This document shows positions 45,856 to 54,152 of a stretch of 64,000 nucleotides of DNA, in pieces. Origin of the DNA: Diaphorobacter limosus (GTDB lineage Bacteria > Pseudomonadota > Gammaproteobacteria > Burkholderiales > Burkholderiaceae_C); NCBI RefSeq assembly GCF_033100095.1, contig NZ_CP136921.1:218501-282500 (forward strand), read 5' to 3'. Position 1 is the stretch's first letter. Every line of letters begins with the position of its first letter. A program made the translations under genes and the position numbers. The notes beneath the pieces were generated by a model that made no database searches, was not told where the DNA came from, and saw only the letters and a program-made list of their open reading frames with translations.

Positions 45856-46644
45856 GTGATTGCTTCCCTGATTTCATCCCCACGCCTGTTCCTTGCCGTT
45901 TGCACCGGCCTGCTGGCCAGCGCCCTGGCGGGCTGCGCGCGCCTGCCGGAGGCCATGCCCGGGCTGGAGCAGCGCCACCTGCAGTTCACCCCGAACGATT
46001 TCGATGCCGCCAGCATGCACACGCGCCATGTGCTCGATTCGCAGGCCAACACCTGCGAGGCCGCGCGCCGCGCGCTGCTCAGCCAGGGCTACCTGGTGAA
46101 CACCGCCAGCGCCGACACGGTGGCCGGGCGCAAGTACTACCAGCCGCACCAGGACGTGCACTACGAGGTACAGATGCGCGTGGTCTGCGCGCCCGAGGGG
46201 CAGGGCGATGCGCGCACCTCGGCCTTCGCCAGTGCGCTGCAGGACCGCTACGTGATCAAGAAGGTGAACAACTCCGCCTCGCTGGGCGTGGGCGGGCTGG
46301 GCTCGGTGTCGCTGCCGGTGTCGGCCACCGACGACACCCTGGTCAAGGTCGGCAGCGAGACGATCACCGACGCGCAGTTCTACGCCCGCTTCTTCCAGCT
46401 GTTCGAGCGCTATGTGCGCCTGGCGCCGCCGGGCACCGAGCCGGCGCTGATGCACCCGGCCAGCACCCCGGCGCAGGGGCCGGTGCTGGCGCCAGCCCCG
46501 GCCACCACCGCCGGTGTGGTGCAACCGGCAGCCAGTTCCCAGCCGCTGCCGCTGCAAGAGCCCGAGGCCGAGCAGCGTGCCGCAGCCACGGCGTTGCCGC
46601 CGGATGCGGCCATGCCGCCCGCTGCGCCCGTCGGGCAGCAGTAA
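45856..46644 (+). CDS. DUF2242 family lipoprotein
   Basis: 262 residues from GTG 45856 (an ATG frame extending upstream to 45703 would run through the dyad repeat and is unlikely). Lipoprotein signal ends ALAGCARLP. The DUF2242 part includes FTPNDFDAASMHTRHV, GRKYYQPHQDVHYEVQMRV and SVSLPVSATDDTLVKVGSETI. The last 70 residues are Pro/Ala/Gln-rich low complexity. Function unknown; envelope location follows from the signal. Confidence 0.75.
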   Translation: MIASLISSPRLFLAVCTGLLASALAGCARLPEAMPGLEQRHLQFTPNDFDAASMHTRHVLDSQANTCEAARRALLSQGYLVNTASADTVAGRKYYQPHQDVHYEVQMRVVCAPEGQGDARTSAFASALQDRYVIKKVNNSASLGVGGLGSVSLPVSATDDTLVKVGSETITDAQFYARFFQLFERYVRLAPPGTEPALMHPASTPAQGPVLAPAPATTAGVVQPAASSQPLPLQEPEAEQRAAATALPPDAAMPPAAPVGQQ

Positions 46645-46662
46645 TTTTTCTCAGGTTCTTCC

Positions 46663-47934
46663 ATGCCCTCCTTATCCCGTCGCCAGGCCGTGCGCGCCTG
46701 TTCACTGGCGCTGCTGCCGCTGTCTGCCACCACCACCAGCGCCCAGGGCGCGCCCACCAAGCTGGCGCTGATCGAAAGCCTCTCGGGCAGCTTTGCCAAC
46801 ACCGGCGAGGCGGTGTTCCGCAACCTGCTCTGGGCCACCGAGCGCGTGAACGCGCGCGGCGGCGTCAAGCTGCCGGGCGGTGCCAGGCCGCTGCAACTGC
46901 TGCGCTACGACAGCAAGGGCAGCAACGAGGAGGCGCTATCCGCCCTGCGCGCGGCCATCGACGATGGCGTGCACTTCGTGCTGCAGGGCAACAGCTCGGC
47001 CACGGCGGCGGCGCTGATCGAGGCTATCAGCAAACACAACCAGCGCGAACCGGGCCGGCGCGTGGTCTTCCTCAACTACTCGGCCGTCGATCCGCTGCTG
47101 ACCAACGAACGCTGCAACTTCTGGCATTTCCGCTTCGACGCCCATGCCGACATGCGCATGGCCGCGCTGATGGAGGTGCTGCGCGAGGACAAGGCTTTGC
47201 AGCGCGCCTACCTGATAGGCCAGGACTACAGCTTCGGCCAGGCCGTGCTGCGCGAGGCGCGGCGCCAGCTCTCCGCGCAGCGGCCGGACGTCACCATCGT
47301 CGGCGACGAGCTGCACCCCGTCGGCCGGGTGAAGGACTTCGCCCCCTACGCCGTGAAGATCAAGGCCAGCGGCGCCCAGGCCGTCATCACCGGCAACTGG
47401 GGCAACGACCTGACGCTGCTGGTCAAGGCCGCGCGCGAGGTGGGCTACGACGGCATGTTCTACACCTTCTACGGCAACGCCCTGGGCGCGCCCGCCGCCC
47501 TGGGCGAGGCCGGCGTGGGCAAGGTGGTGGCCGTGGCCGACTGGTTGCCGAACCTGCCCACCGAGGGCAGTGCCGCCTTCTACCGCGCGTTTCGCGAGCG
47601 CTTCCCCAAGCCGCAGGACGACTACGTGCACATGCGCATGCAGCTCATGATCGAGGCCCTGGCCCAGGCCATGGAAAAGGCCGCCAGCACCGACGCGCTG
47701 CCCGTGGCGCGCGCGCTGGAGGGCGCCAGCGTCAGCCTGTACGGCCAGGCGGGCGCCATGCGCGCGGCGGATCACCAGTTCCAGCAGTCGCTGGTGGTCG
47801 GCGTGATGGATCGCCTCGGCGCCCCGGGCGTCAGGTTCGACGTCGAAGGCTCGGGCTACGGCTTTCGCGTGGTGCGCCAGATCACGGCGGAGAAGGCAGC
47901 ACAGCCCACGACCTGCCAGATGCAGCGGCCTTGA
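46663..47934 (+). CDS. ABC transporter substrate-binding protein (branched-chain amino acid type)
   Basis: 423 residues. Signal peptide with RRQAVRACSLALLPLSAT, cleavage near TTSAQG. Periplasmic type I fold (Peripla_BP_6): LALIESLSGSFANTGEAVFRN, QGNSSATAAALIEAI, YLIGQDYSFGQAVLREARR, GMFYTFYGNALGAP. It is a solo binding protein: no permease or ATPase genes adjoin. The 18-bp gap from the DUF2242 gene suggests co-transcription. Confidence 0.88.
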   Translation: MPSLSRRQAVRACSLALLPLSATTTSAQGAPTKLALIESLSGSFANTGEAVFRNLLWATERVNARGGVKLPGGARPLQLLRYDSKGSNEEALSALRAAIDDGVHFVLQGNSSATAAALIEAISKHNQREPGRRVVFLNYSAVDPLLTNERCNFWHFRFDAHADMRMAALMEVLREDKALQRAYLIGQDYSFGQAVLREARRQLSAQRPDVTIVGDELHPVGRVKDFAPYAVKIKASGAQAVITGNWGNDLTLLVKAAREVGYDGMFYTFYGNALGAPAALGEAGVGKVVAVADWLPNLPTEGSAAFYRAFRERFPKPQDDYVHMRMQLMIEALAQAMEKAASTDALPVARALEGASVSLYGQAGAMRAADHQFQQSLVVGVMDRLGAPGVRFDVEGSGYGFRVVRQITAEKAAQPTTCQMQRP

Positions 47935-47942
47935 GCCTGTGA

Positions 47943-48000
47943 ATTAATTTGGGTCGAATTAATTGGCGAATTAATTGGGGTCAGATTCCAATTAATTTCG
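47943..48000. repeat. Left AATTGGGGTCAGA-type repeat cluster
   Basis: GAATTAATTGGCGAATTAAT followed by TGGGGTCAGATTCCAATTAA. Its counterpart on the right side of the palindrome (48740-48812) is the inverse orientation, ATTGGAGTCTGACCCCAATT, so the two clusters bracket the element. Confidence 0.7.
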
Positions 48001-48077
48001 GCATTTGGCGCTTGCTGGTAGGGCGCTCGCAGCTCTTCTTTTTGATGTAGCTGGCCGAGACTCGCCCCGGCGGGCGA

Positions 48078-48649
48078 CCTCCTTTCTTGCTCGTGCAAGA
48101 AAGGAGGCAAAGAACACGCCCCCAAGTCTGCGACCCCAACGCTTGAGCTACGGGGCAAACCTGGGTCGGGGCGCTTGCGGGGTGTGCCGCAGAACTCACT
48201 GCGCGCCTGCGGCGCTCCGTTCAAACAACCGCGGCAAGTCAGACAACGATGCGTGGGCGCTGCGACGCCCACGCTCACCCCGAAAGCACCCCGCCCCAGG
48301 CGCAGCCACAGGGGGGTGAACAGCCCGACACGGGCCATCGCTGCGCTTGGCCCGGCAGAAGACGCGCCCCTCACGAGGCCGAGCGCAGCGATGGCCCGTA
48401 CCGTTCCCCCCTCCCTTCTGGCCGTGCCGAGAAGCGCAGGGCGCGGGGCGGGCTGGCGCCGCAGGACGCCAGCCTTCGTGAACTGACTTGCCGCAGTTGT
48501 TTGAGCGTAGCGCGCAGCGCGTAGCGAGTTCTGCGGCACGCCCCGCGAGCGAGCATCGCAGGTTGCCCCGTAGCGCAGCGAAGGGGACACGGACAGTAGG
48601 GTCGTCTTTCTTTGGCCTACCTTTCTTTGACGAAGCAAAGAAAGGTAGG
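48078..48649. repeat. Large nested imperfect palindrome of about 570 bp
   Basis: The arms pair almost end to end. Terminal hairpins: CCTCCTTTCTTGC-TCGT-GCAAGAAAGGAGG (48078-48107) and CCTACCTTTCTTTG-ACGAAG-CAAAGAAAGGTAGG (48616-48649). Then TGCCGCAGAACTC near 48184-48197 faces GAGTTCTGCGGCA near 48527, CGGCAAGTCAG near 48233 faces CTGACTTGCCG near 48483, and the centre ACGGGCCATCGCTGCGCTTGGCC (48330) faces GGCCGAGCGCAGCGATGGCCCGT (48377). Short open frames on both strands are by-products of symmetry. No gene is supported in 47935-48913. Confidence 0.8.
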
Positions 48650-48739
48650 TGCGCCGCCGGGCGCACATCCCGGCCAGCAATATCAAAAAGAATAGCGGCC
48701 TACGCCATAATCAAAATGGCTAGAACCAGATTCGGCACC

Positions 48740-48812
48740 TAATTGGAGTCTGACCCCAATTACTAATTGGAGTCTGACCCCAATTAATCCGACCCCAATT
48801 AATCCCAGTTAA
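48740..48812. repeat. Right AATTGGAGTCTGACCCC repeat cluster
   Basis: TAATTGGAGTCTGACCCCAATTA occurs twice, followed by CCGACCCCAATTAATCCCAG. Similar TAATTGGGGTCAGA blocks flank REP-associated transposase (RAYT) elements in many proteobacteria, but no such gene is present here. Confidence 0.7.
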
Positions 48813-48840
48813 TCCCGTGCCGCCAGACCACCGGCCCTGG

Positions 48841-48870
48841 CCAAGCCCAAGCCCAAGCCCAAGCCCAAGC
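48841..48870. repeat. Hexanucleotide tandem repeat (CCAAGC)x5
   Basis: Five exact copies of CCAAGC. It lies just beyond the 3' end of mltB, not within a recognised coding frame. Confidence 0.85.
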
Positions 48871-48913
48871 CCGTGGCCGCGGAGAGCGGTGGCGATGGGG
48901 AGTTTTGTAGCCG

Positions 48914-49984
48914 TCAGGGCACGCCGCGCGCCGCCGCCACCGCCCGGCCCAGCTCGATCACCGCCATGGCGTAGTAGCTTGACCAGTTGTAGCGCGTGAC
49001 GGCGTAGAAGTTTTCGGTGCCGGCCACGTAGCTCGCTGGTGCGGCGCCGTTTTGCAGCTCCACCAGGGCTAGCGGGCCGGCGTACGTGGCGCCGTCGCCC
49101 TGCACCTGGGCGCCCTTGGCGGCCATGCTGGCCACGCTGAAGGTGGGCAGGATGTCGGGGGCCAGCAGCTCGTCAAGCTGCAGGCTGGCGGTGTCGAAGG
49201 CCACGGCGTAATGCGTGGCCATGCCGCTGTGCCAGCCATGGGCCACGAAGTAGTTGGCCACCGAGCCTATGGCGTCCGGCGCGCTGCGCCACAGGTCGAT
49301 GCGGCCGTCGCCGTCAAAGTCCACCGCCCAGCGTGACCAGCTCGATGGCATGAACTGGCCCAGGCCCATGGCGCCGGCGTAGCTGCCGCGCGGGCTGTGC
49401 GGGTCGGTGCCGGTGCGATCCATCAGGGACAGGAACTGCTCCAGCTCGCGCTGGAAGAAGGCGCGCCGCTCGGGCGCGCGCGGGTGGGCGTCGGGGAAGT
49501 CGAAGGCGAGGGTGGCCAGCGCGTCGATGACGCGGTAGCCGCCCATGTGCTGGCCGTAGATGGTCTCCACGCCGATGATGCCGACGATGATTTCGGCCGG
49601 CACGCCGTACTCTTTCTCGGCCCGCGCCAGCGTCTCGGCGTTGTCCTGCCAGAAGCGCAGGCCCGCGCGTATGCGCACCGGCTCGACAAAGCGCGCGCGG
49701 TAGGCGGCCCAGTTCTTGGGTTGGCCCTTGGGCGGCGGCAGCACCAGGCGCGGCACCTCGCGCAGCAGGCGTGCCTGGCCTATGGCCTGGCGCACCCACT
49801 CGCGGTCCAGGCCGCGGCGTTCGGCCAGGTCGTCGGCGAAGCGCATGGCTTCGGCGCTTTCGGCGTAATGCGGGGCGGGAGCTGCCTTGGCAGGCTGTTT
49901 TTTAGGGTTGTTTTTGGCTGTAGCGCTTATAGATAAAGCGCAAGCAGCTATCAAAAATGTAGTTTTGAAGGTCAAGAATGTCAT
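48914..49984 (-). CDS. mltB: Membrane-bound lytic murein transglycosylase B family protein
   Basis: 356 residues from ATG 49984. Cleaves peptidoglycan glycan strands leaving 1,6-anhydro ends. The catalytic Glu is in GIIGVETIYGQHMGGY; also AMGLGQFMPSSWSRWAVDFDGDG and YAVTRYNWSSYYAMAV. The signal peptide core FLIAACALSISATA (residues about 10-23) is encoded by a dyad repeat (49910-49961). A Lys-rich linker follows. It overlaps the TgpA-type gene by 4 bp and is the last gene of that cluster. Confidence 0.92.
   Translation of the reverse strand: MTFLTFKTTFLIAACALSISATAKNNPKKQPAKAAPAPHYAESAEAMRFADDLAERRGLDREWVRQAIGQARLLREVPRLVLPPPKGQPKNWAAYRARFVEPVRIRAGLRFWQDNAETLARAEKEYGVPAEIIVGIIGVETIYGQHMGGYRVIDALATLAFDFPDAHPRAPERRAFFQRELEQFLSLMDRTGTDPHSPRGSYAGAMGLGQFMPSSWSRWAVDFDGDGRIDLWRSAPDAIGSVANYFVAHGWHSGMATHYAVAFDTASLQLDELLAPDILPTFSVASMAAKGAQVQGDGATYAGPLALVELQNGAAPASYVAGTENFYAVTRYNWSSYYAMAVIELGRAVAAARGVP
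49910..49961. repeat. Comamonadaceae-type dyad repeat encoding the MltB signal peptide core
   Basis: TTTTTGGCTGTAGCGCTTAT, AGATAAAGCGCAAGCAGCTA, TCAAAAATGTAG. Core AGCGCTT...AAGCGC. On the minus strand it is translated as TFLIAACALSISATAKNN. Confidence 0.85.
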
Positions 49985-52041
49985 GGCGTTCCTGTGCCGC
50001 GCGATTGTGCCGTGGGCCAGGGCAGGCGGGCGAATTCGCGCCGCAGCTGTCCCAGGGTGGCGTCGGGTTGCGGGGCGTAGCGTGTTTGCTCCAGGCGCAG
50101 CAGCCATTGCGCGGCGGCCTCGGCGGGTGCGCCCAGCCGCTCGCGCGCCTGGCTGGCCATGGCGCGCGGCGGCAGGTGGGCGGGCAGCGCCAGGCCGGCG
50201 CGTGCCAGGCGCGCGCGCGCCTTCAGCAGCAGCCGCTGCCAGGGGTCCTGGCGGCTGCGCTCCCACAGCGCCCACAGGGCGCCGGCCAGGGCGGCGGCGC
50301 AGATCAGCAGGCCCAGCAGGCGCACCAGGTCCAGCCAGCTGGGTGCGGCAAAGCCCAGGGTCTTGAGCAGGTCGAACTGGCGTGCCTGGGTGTAGTTGAG
50401 CACCCACTGGTTCCAGCCGTTGTTGGCCGCCTCCCAGACGGTGCGCAGGTGCTGCACCAGGGTGGGGCTGACGACGGCGTCCATGGCCGTGCCCAGCATG
50501 CCGCGCGGCGCCTGCAGGCGCTGCAACTGGCCGACGCGGCCGGGGGCGACGGCGCTCGTCGGATCCACGCGCACCCAGCCGCGGCCGGCGATCCAGACCT
50601 CGGCCCAGGCATGGGCGTCGCTCTGGTGCACGGTCCAGTAACCGTCTATGGGGTTTTGCTGTCCGCCCTGGTAGCCGGTGATGATGCGCGCGGGTACGTC
50701 CAGCGCGCGCATCAGCACCACGAAGGCCGAGGCGATGTGCTCGCAAAAGCCCTCTTTGCGGTCAAACCAGAACTCGTCGGCGGTGTGCGCGCCATACAGG
50801 CCGGGCTCCAGCGTGTAGCGGTAACCGCCGCTGCGCAGTCGCCGCAGGGCGTCATCGACGAAGGCCTGGGCGCCGCCAGCGGCGAGCCGGGGGTTGGCCT
50901 GCATCTGCCGCGCCAGGGCCAGGGTGCGCGGGTTCAGCTCGGGCGGCAGTTGTACATAGGGTTGCATCTGCGGCGTGCGCCGCTGCGGGCCGTGGGTGAA
51001 GCGCAGGTGGCTCTCGGCGCGGTAGCGCAGCACGCTGTGGATGGGGCGGGTGGCGCTCCACTGTAGCTCGGGCGACATCAGCGCGCGGCCGCCATGGGGC
51101 AGCTCGGGCGGGGCTTGGGCGGCGTCCAGGGTCAGCAGCCAGGTTTGCTGGTGCGGCTCCAGCGTCAGTTCGTAGCCCAGCGGCGCGCCCTGCACCTGCA
51201 GGTTGGCGGCCGTGGGCGCGGCCCAGCCGGCGACGGCGCGCGCCTCGGGTTGCGACAGGGCAAACCATTCGCGCCCATTGAAGGCCGTGAGCACCGGGCC
51301 GCGAAAGTACAGCTCCTGCGGCGCTGGAGGCTCGCCGCCGTCAAAGCGCACGCGCAGCGCCACGCTGCCGTCCTGCACCAGCGACGCCATGCTGCCTATG
51401 CTCATCTGCGCCGACAGGCCGGTGCGCGCGCTGGTCTTGTCCACGGGCAGGCCCCATAGCGGGGCCATGCGCGGGAACAGCACAAACAGCAGCGCCATCA
51501 GGGGCGCGCCCAGCAGCATCATGTGCGCCGCCGTGCGCATGGCCTGCAGGAACGGCGGCCGACCCACCGGCATATGTGCGTTGACCAGCGCCGTGAGCAG
51601 GCCCAGCAGCGCCACCAGCATCAGCGCGGCAATCGGCAGCGCCTGCGAATAGAAGAAGTTGGCCAGCAGCGTGAAAAAACCCAGGAAGAACACCACCATG
51701 GCGTCACGTCGTGCGCGCAACTCCAGCGTCTTCAGCGCCAGCAGCATGACGATCAGGGTCACGCCGGCGTCGCGCCCGACGATGGTGCCGTGCGACAGCA
51801 GCGTCAGCAGCACCACCAGCGCCAGCAGCAAGGCCGTGAGCCAGCGCCCTGGAAGCGGCCGACCGCCCACGGCCAGCCAGCCGCGCCAGGCCAGCAGCGT
51901 GGCCGTCATGGCGCTGGCCCAGGCCGGCAGGTGCGCGGCCAGCGGCGCGATGCAGCAGGCGATGACGGCCAGCAGAAACAGCGTGTCGCGCGCATCGCGC
52001 GGCAGGCGCGACAGCGGGGCCAGGCGGCCGGCCAGGGTCAT
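49981..52041 (-). CDS. TgpA-like transglutaminase membrane protein (DUF3488 + transglutaminase core + DUF4129)
   Basis: 686 residues. N-terminal five to six membrane helices (DUF3488), a periplasmic transglutaminase core with catalytic Cys in EGFCEHIASAFVVLMRAL and His/Asp in SDAHAWAEVWIAGRGWVRVDPT, one more helix and a C-terminal cytosolic domain. Pseudomonas aeruginosa TgpA has the same layout and is essential there. Linked with MoxR and DUF58 genes, the usual partners. The 104-bp gap to DUF58 has a degenerate dyad repeat. Confidence 0.92.
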   Translation of the reverse strand: MTLAGRLAPLSRLPRDARDTLFLLAVIACCIAPLAAHLPAWASAMTATLLAWRGWLAVGGRPLPGRWLTALLLALVVLLTLLSHGTIVGRDAGVTLIVMLLALKTLELRARRDAMVVFFLGFFTLLANFFYSQALPIAALMLVALLGLLTALVNAHMPVGRPPFLQAMRTAAHMMLLGAPLMALLFVLFPRMAPLWGLPVDKTSARTGLSAQMSIGSMASLVQDGSVALRVRFDGGEPPAPQELYFRGPVLTAFNGREWFALSQPEARAVAGWAAPTAANLQVQGAPLGYELTLEPHQQTWLLTLDAAQAPPELPHGGRALMSPELQWSATRPIHSVLRYRAESHLRFTHGPQRRTPQMQPYVQLPPELNPRTLALARQMQANPRLAAGGAQAFVDDALRRLRSGGYRYTLEPGLYGAHTADEFWFDRKEGFCEHIASAFVVLMRALDVPARIITGYQGGQQNPIDGYWTVHQSDAHAWAEVWIAGRGWVRVDPTSAVAPGRVGQLQRLQAPRGMLGTAMDAVVSPTLVQHLRTVWEAANNGWNQWVLNYTQARQFDLLKTLGFAAPSWLDLVRLLGLLICAAALAGALWALWERSRQDPWQRLLLKARARLARAGLALPAHLPPRAMASQARERLGAPAEAAAQWLLRLEQTRYAPQPDATLGQLRREFARLPWPTAQSRGTGTP

Positions 52042-52074
52042 GGCCGGCCTCCAGTGCTTTTGTCGCCAGTCTTT

Positions 52075-52105
52075 TCGCTATATAAAATATAGCTGTTTGC
52101 GCTTG
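52075..52105. repeat. Degenerate dyad repeat
   Basis: TCGCTATATAAAATATAGCT followed by GTTTGCGCTTGG, resembling half of the dispersed dyad repeat. It lies between the TgpA and DUF58 genes. Confidence 0.4.
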
Positions 52106-52145
52106 GTGGCATTGCGTTAGTTGCCAATTTTGTTCATATTTCCGA

Positions 52146-53186
52146 TCAGCACAGCGCCAGGGCCTCCAGGCAGCGGCGCCGGTGTGCCGGGCCATGGTCG
52201 GGCGCGATCTCCCGCCCGGGCAGGCGCAGGCCGTAGTCCTGCCCCAGGCGGTCGGCCTGCAGCACCCAGGCCGTCAGGCGCGACAGGCGATCCTCGGGCG
52301 CCGGCAGGCCGGTGGCGGCAAAGTCCAGCCACAGCTGCTGGCGCTGGGACTGCTGGGTATCGCGGCTGACCAGGTCGTTGCTGCCGGTGGCCAGCGACTT
52401 GGCGGCCTTCTTCCAGACCACCAGCTTCAGCGGGTCGCCGCGCTGGTAGGCGCGCACGCCGTCAAATTCTCCCAGGCCACGCGCGCGGGCCTGGCCGGGG
52501 CCGCTGCTGTGCGGCTCAGGTGGCGGCAGCGGCGGTGCAGGGGTCTCGGGCCGGGGATAAACCAGCACCTGCGCCGCCGGGCGCCACAGCGCCCAGCTGC
52601 GAAAGGTGCCCAGCGGGTAGCGCGTCTCCAGCTTCAACAGCGGCGCGCCTTGCAGGCCGCGCCGCGCGGGCGCAAAGGCCACCTGCACCGTGGCGCTGCC
52701 CTGGCCGGGCACGTCGCACCAGACCCATTCGCGCGACTGATGGCTGCCGCGCACGGCCACGCCTATGCCATAGCGTGTGGCGCGGGCGGCGTTGTGCAAC
52801 TGCACCTGCAGGACTGCGCCCGCGCCCAGGAACTGCGGCTCGGGCACCAGCAGGCGCAGCGACAGGCCGCGCAGCGTGGCGTGGCACAGGTACAGGCTGG
52901 CGGCCGCGCTGCCAGTCAGCAGAAAGGTCAGCAGATAGCCCAGGTTGAGCTGGAAGTTGATCGACGCCACCAGCAGCACCAGCAGTGTCAGCGCCAGCAT
53001 CCAGCCCGCGCCGGTGGGCAGGATGAAGACGTTGCGCTGGGTCAGCTGCAATGTGTCGGTGCGCGGCAGGCGCGCGCTCCACCAGCGGTACCAGCGCGCG
53101 AGCAGGCCGGTGCGGCGCCTTGCCGGTGGGCTTGTCGGAGGAAATGGGGCCGCGGGGTTCACCGCCTGGCCAGGGGTTGTTGGCAT
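52146..53186 (-). CDS. DUF58 domain protein
   Basis: 346 residues from ATG 53186. A Pro/Arg-rich N-terminus, two membrane helices (GAGWMLALTLLVLLVASI and YLLTFLLTGSAAASLY), and the DUF58 region with GEFDGVRAYQRGDPLKLVVWKKAAKS, typical of this vWA-like family. Found with MoxR AAA ATPases, with which it may form a chaperone-like complex acting on membrane or cell-wall proteins. One base separates it from moxR. Confidence 0.9.
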   Translation of the reverse strand: MPTTPGQAVNPAAPFPPTSPPARRRTGLLARWYRWWSARLPRTDTLQLTQRNVFILPTGAGWMLALTLLVLLVASINFQLNLGYLLTFLLTGSAAASLYLCHATLRGLSLRLLVPEPQFLGAGAVLQVQLHNAARATRYGIGVAVRGSHQSREWVWCDVPGQGSATVQVAFAPARRGLQGAPLLKLETRYPLGTFRSWALWRPAAQVLVYPRPETPAPPLPPPEPHSSGPGQARARGLGEFDGVRAYQRGDPLKLVVWKKAAKSLATGSNDLVSRDTQQSQRQQLWLDFAATGLPAPEDRLSRLTAWVLQADRLGQDYGLRLPGREIAPDHGPAHRRRCLEALALC

Positions 53187-53187
53187 G

Positions 53188-54108
53188 TCAGGGCAGGGGC
53201 ACGGATTCGAGCATGGCGCGCACCTGCTCCACGCTGCCGCGCCCGGCGTCGCCCACGGGCACCAGGCGGTGGGCGATGGTCTGCGGCAGGATGGCCTGCA
53301 CGTCGTCGGGCGCCACATAGTCGCGCCCCTCTATCAGCGCCTGGGCCTTGGCCGCGCGCATCAGCGCAATGCCGGCGCGCGGCGACAGGCCCTGCACGAA
53401 CCAGCGCCCCGAGCGCGTGGCGGCGATCAGGTCCTGCACGTAGTTGAGCAGCGGAGCGGCCGCATGAACGGCCAGCACCTGGTGCTGCAGAGCGGCCAGC
53501 TCGGCCTCGGACAGCAGTGGCGGCAGGGCGGTCAGCATGTCGCGGCGGTCGCCGCCGGCCAGCAGCTGGCGCTCGCTGGCGCGATCGGGGTAGCCCAGGG
53601 AGATGCGCATCAGAAAGCGGTCCAGCTGGCTCTCGGGCAGGGCAAAGGTGCCCAGCTGGTCGTGCGGGTTCTGCGTGGCGATGACGAAGAAGGGCTGGGG
53701 CAGGGGGCGCGTGGCGCCCTCCACCGAGACCTGCTTTTCCTCCATGGCCTCGAGCAGCGCGCTCTGCGTCTTGGGGCTGGCACGGTTGATCTCGTCGGCC
53801 AGCAGCACCTGGGTGAACACCGGGCCGGGGTGGAACACGAAAGACTCCTTGCCGCGCTCATAGATGGACACGCCGGTGAGGTCGCTGGGCATCAGGTCGG
53901 CCGTGAATTGCACGCGTGTGAACGACAGACCAAAGGTGCGCGCCAGGGCATGCGCCAGGGTGGTCTTGCCGACCCCGGGAACGTCTTCTATCAGCAGATG
54001 CCCGCCCGCCAGCAGGCAGGTGACGCAGTCCTGGACTTGTAAGCTTTTCCCGGTGATCACCGTGTTAAGCTGACTTAAAAGTGATTGGATCTTGTGCTGT
54101 GCGTGCAT
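53188..54108 (-). CDS. moxR: MoxR family AAA ATPase
   Basis: 306 residues. Walker A LIEDVPGVGKTTLAHALA, Walker B VLLADEINRASPKTQSALL, sensor segment VIATQNPHDQLGTF and the C-terminal DDVQAILPQTIAHRL. First gene of the minus-strand cluster moxR-DUF58-tgpA-mltB. Such ATPases assist assembly of vWA-containing partners. Divergent from the HDAC-like gene over 44 bp. Confidence 0.94.
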   Translation of the reverse strand: MHAQHKIQSLLSQLNTVITGKSLQVQDCVTCLLAGGHLLIEDVPGVGKTTLAHALARTFGLSFTRVQFTADLMPSDLTGVSIYERGKESFVFHPGPVFTQVLLADEINRASPKTQSALLEAMEEKQVSVEGATRPLPQPFFVIATQNPHDQLGTFALPESQLDRFLMRISLGYPDRASERQLLAGGDRRDMLTALPPLLSEAELAALQHQVLAVHAAAPLLNYVQDLIAATRSGRWFVQGLSPRAGIALMRAAKAQALIEGRDYVAPDDVQAILPQTIAHRLVPVGDAGRGSVEQVRAMLESVPLP

Positions 54109-54152
54109 GGCCTGACGTTATCCGAAAACAATTGATACACGGGAGATTGACT

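Noticed and set aside
48005..48742. Several 60-276 codon open frames on both strands
   Set aside because: They lie in the large palindrome; symmetry and high GC keep frames open, and none resembles a protein family.
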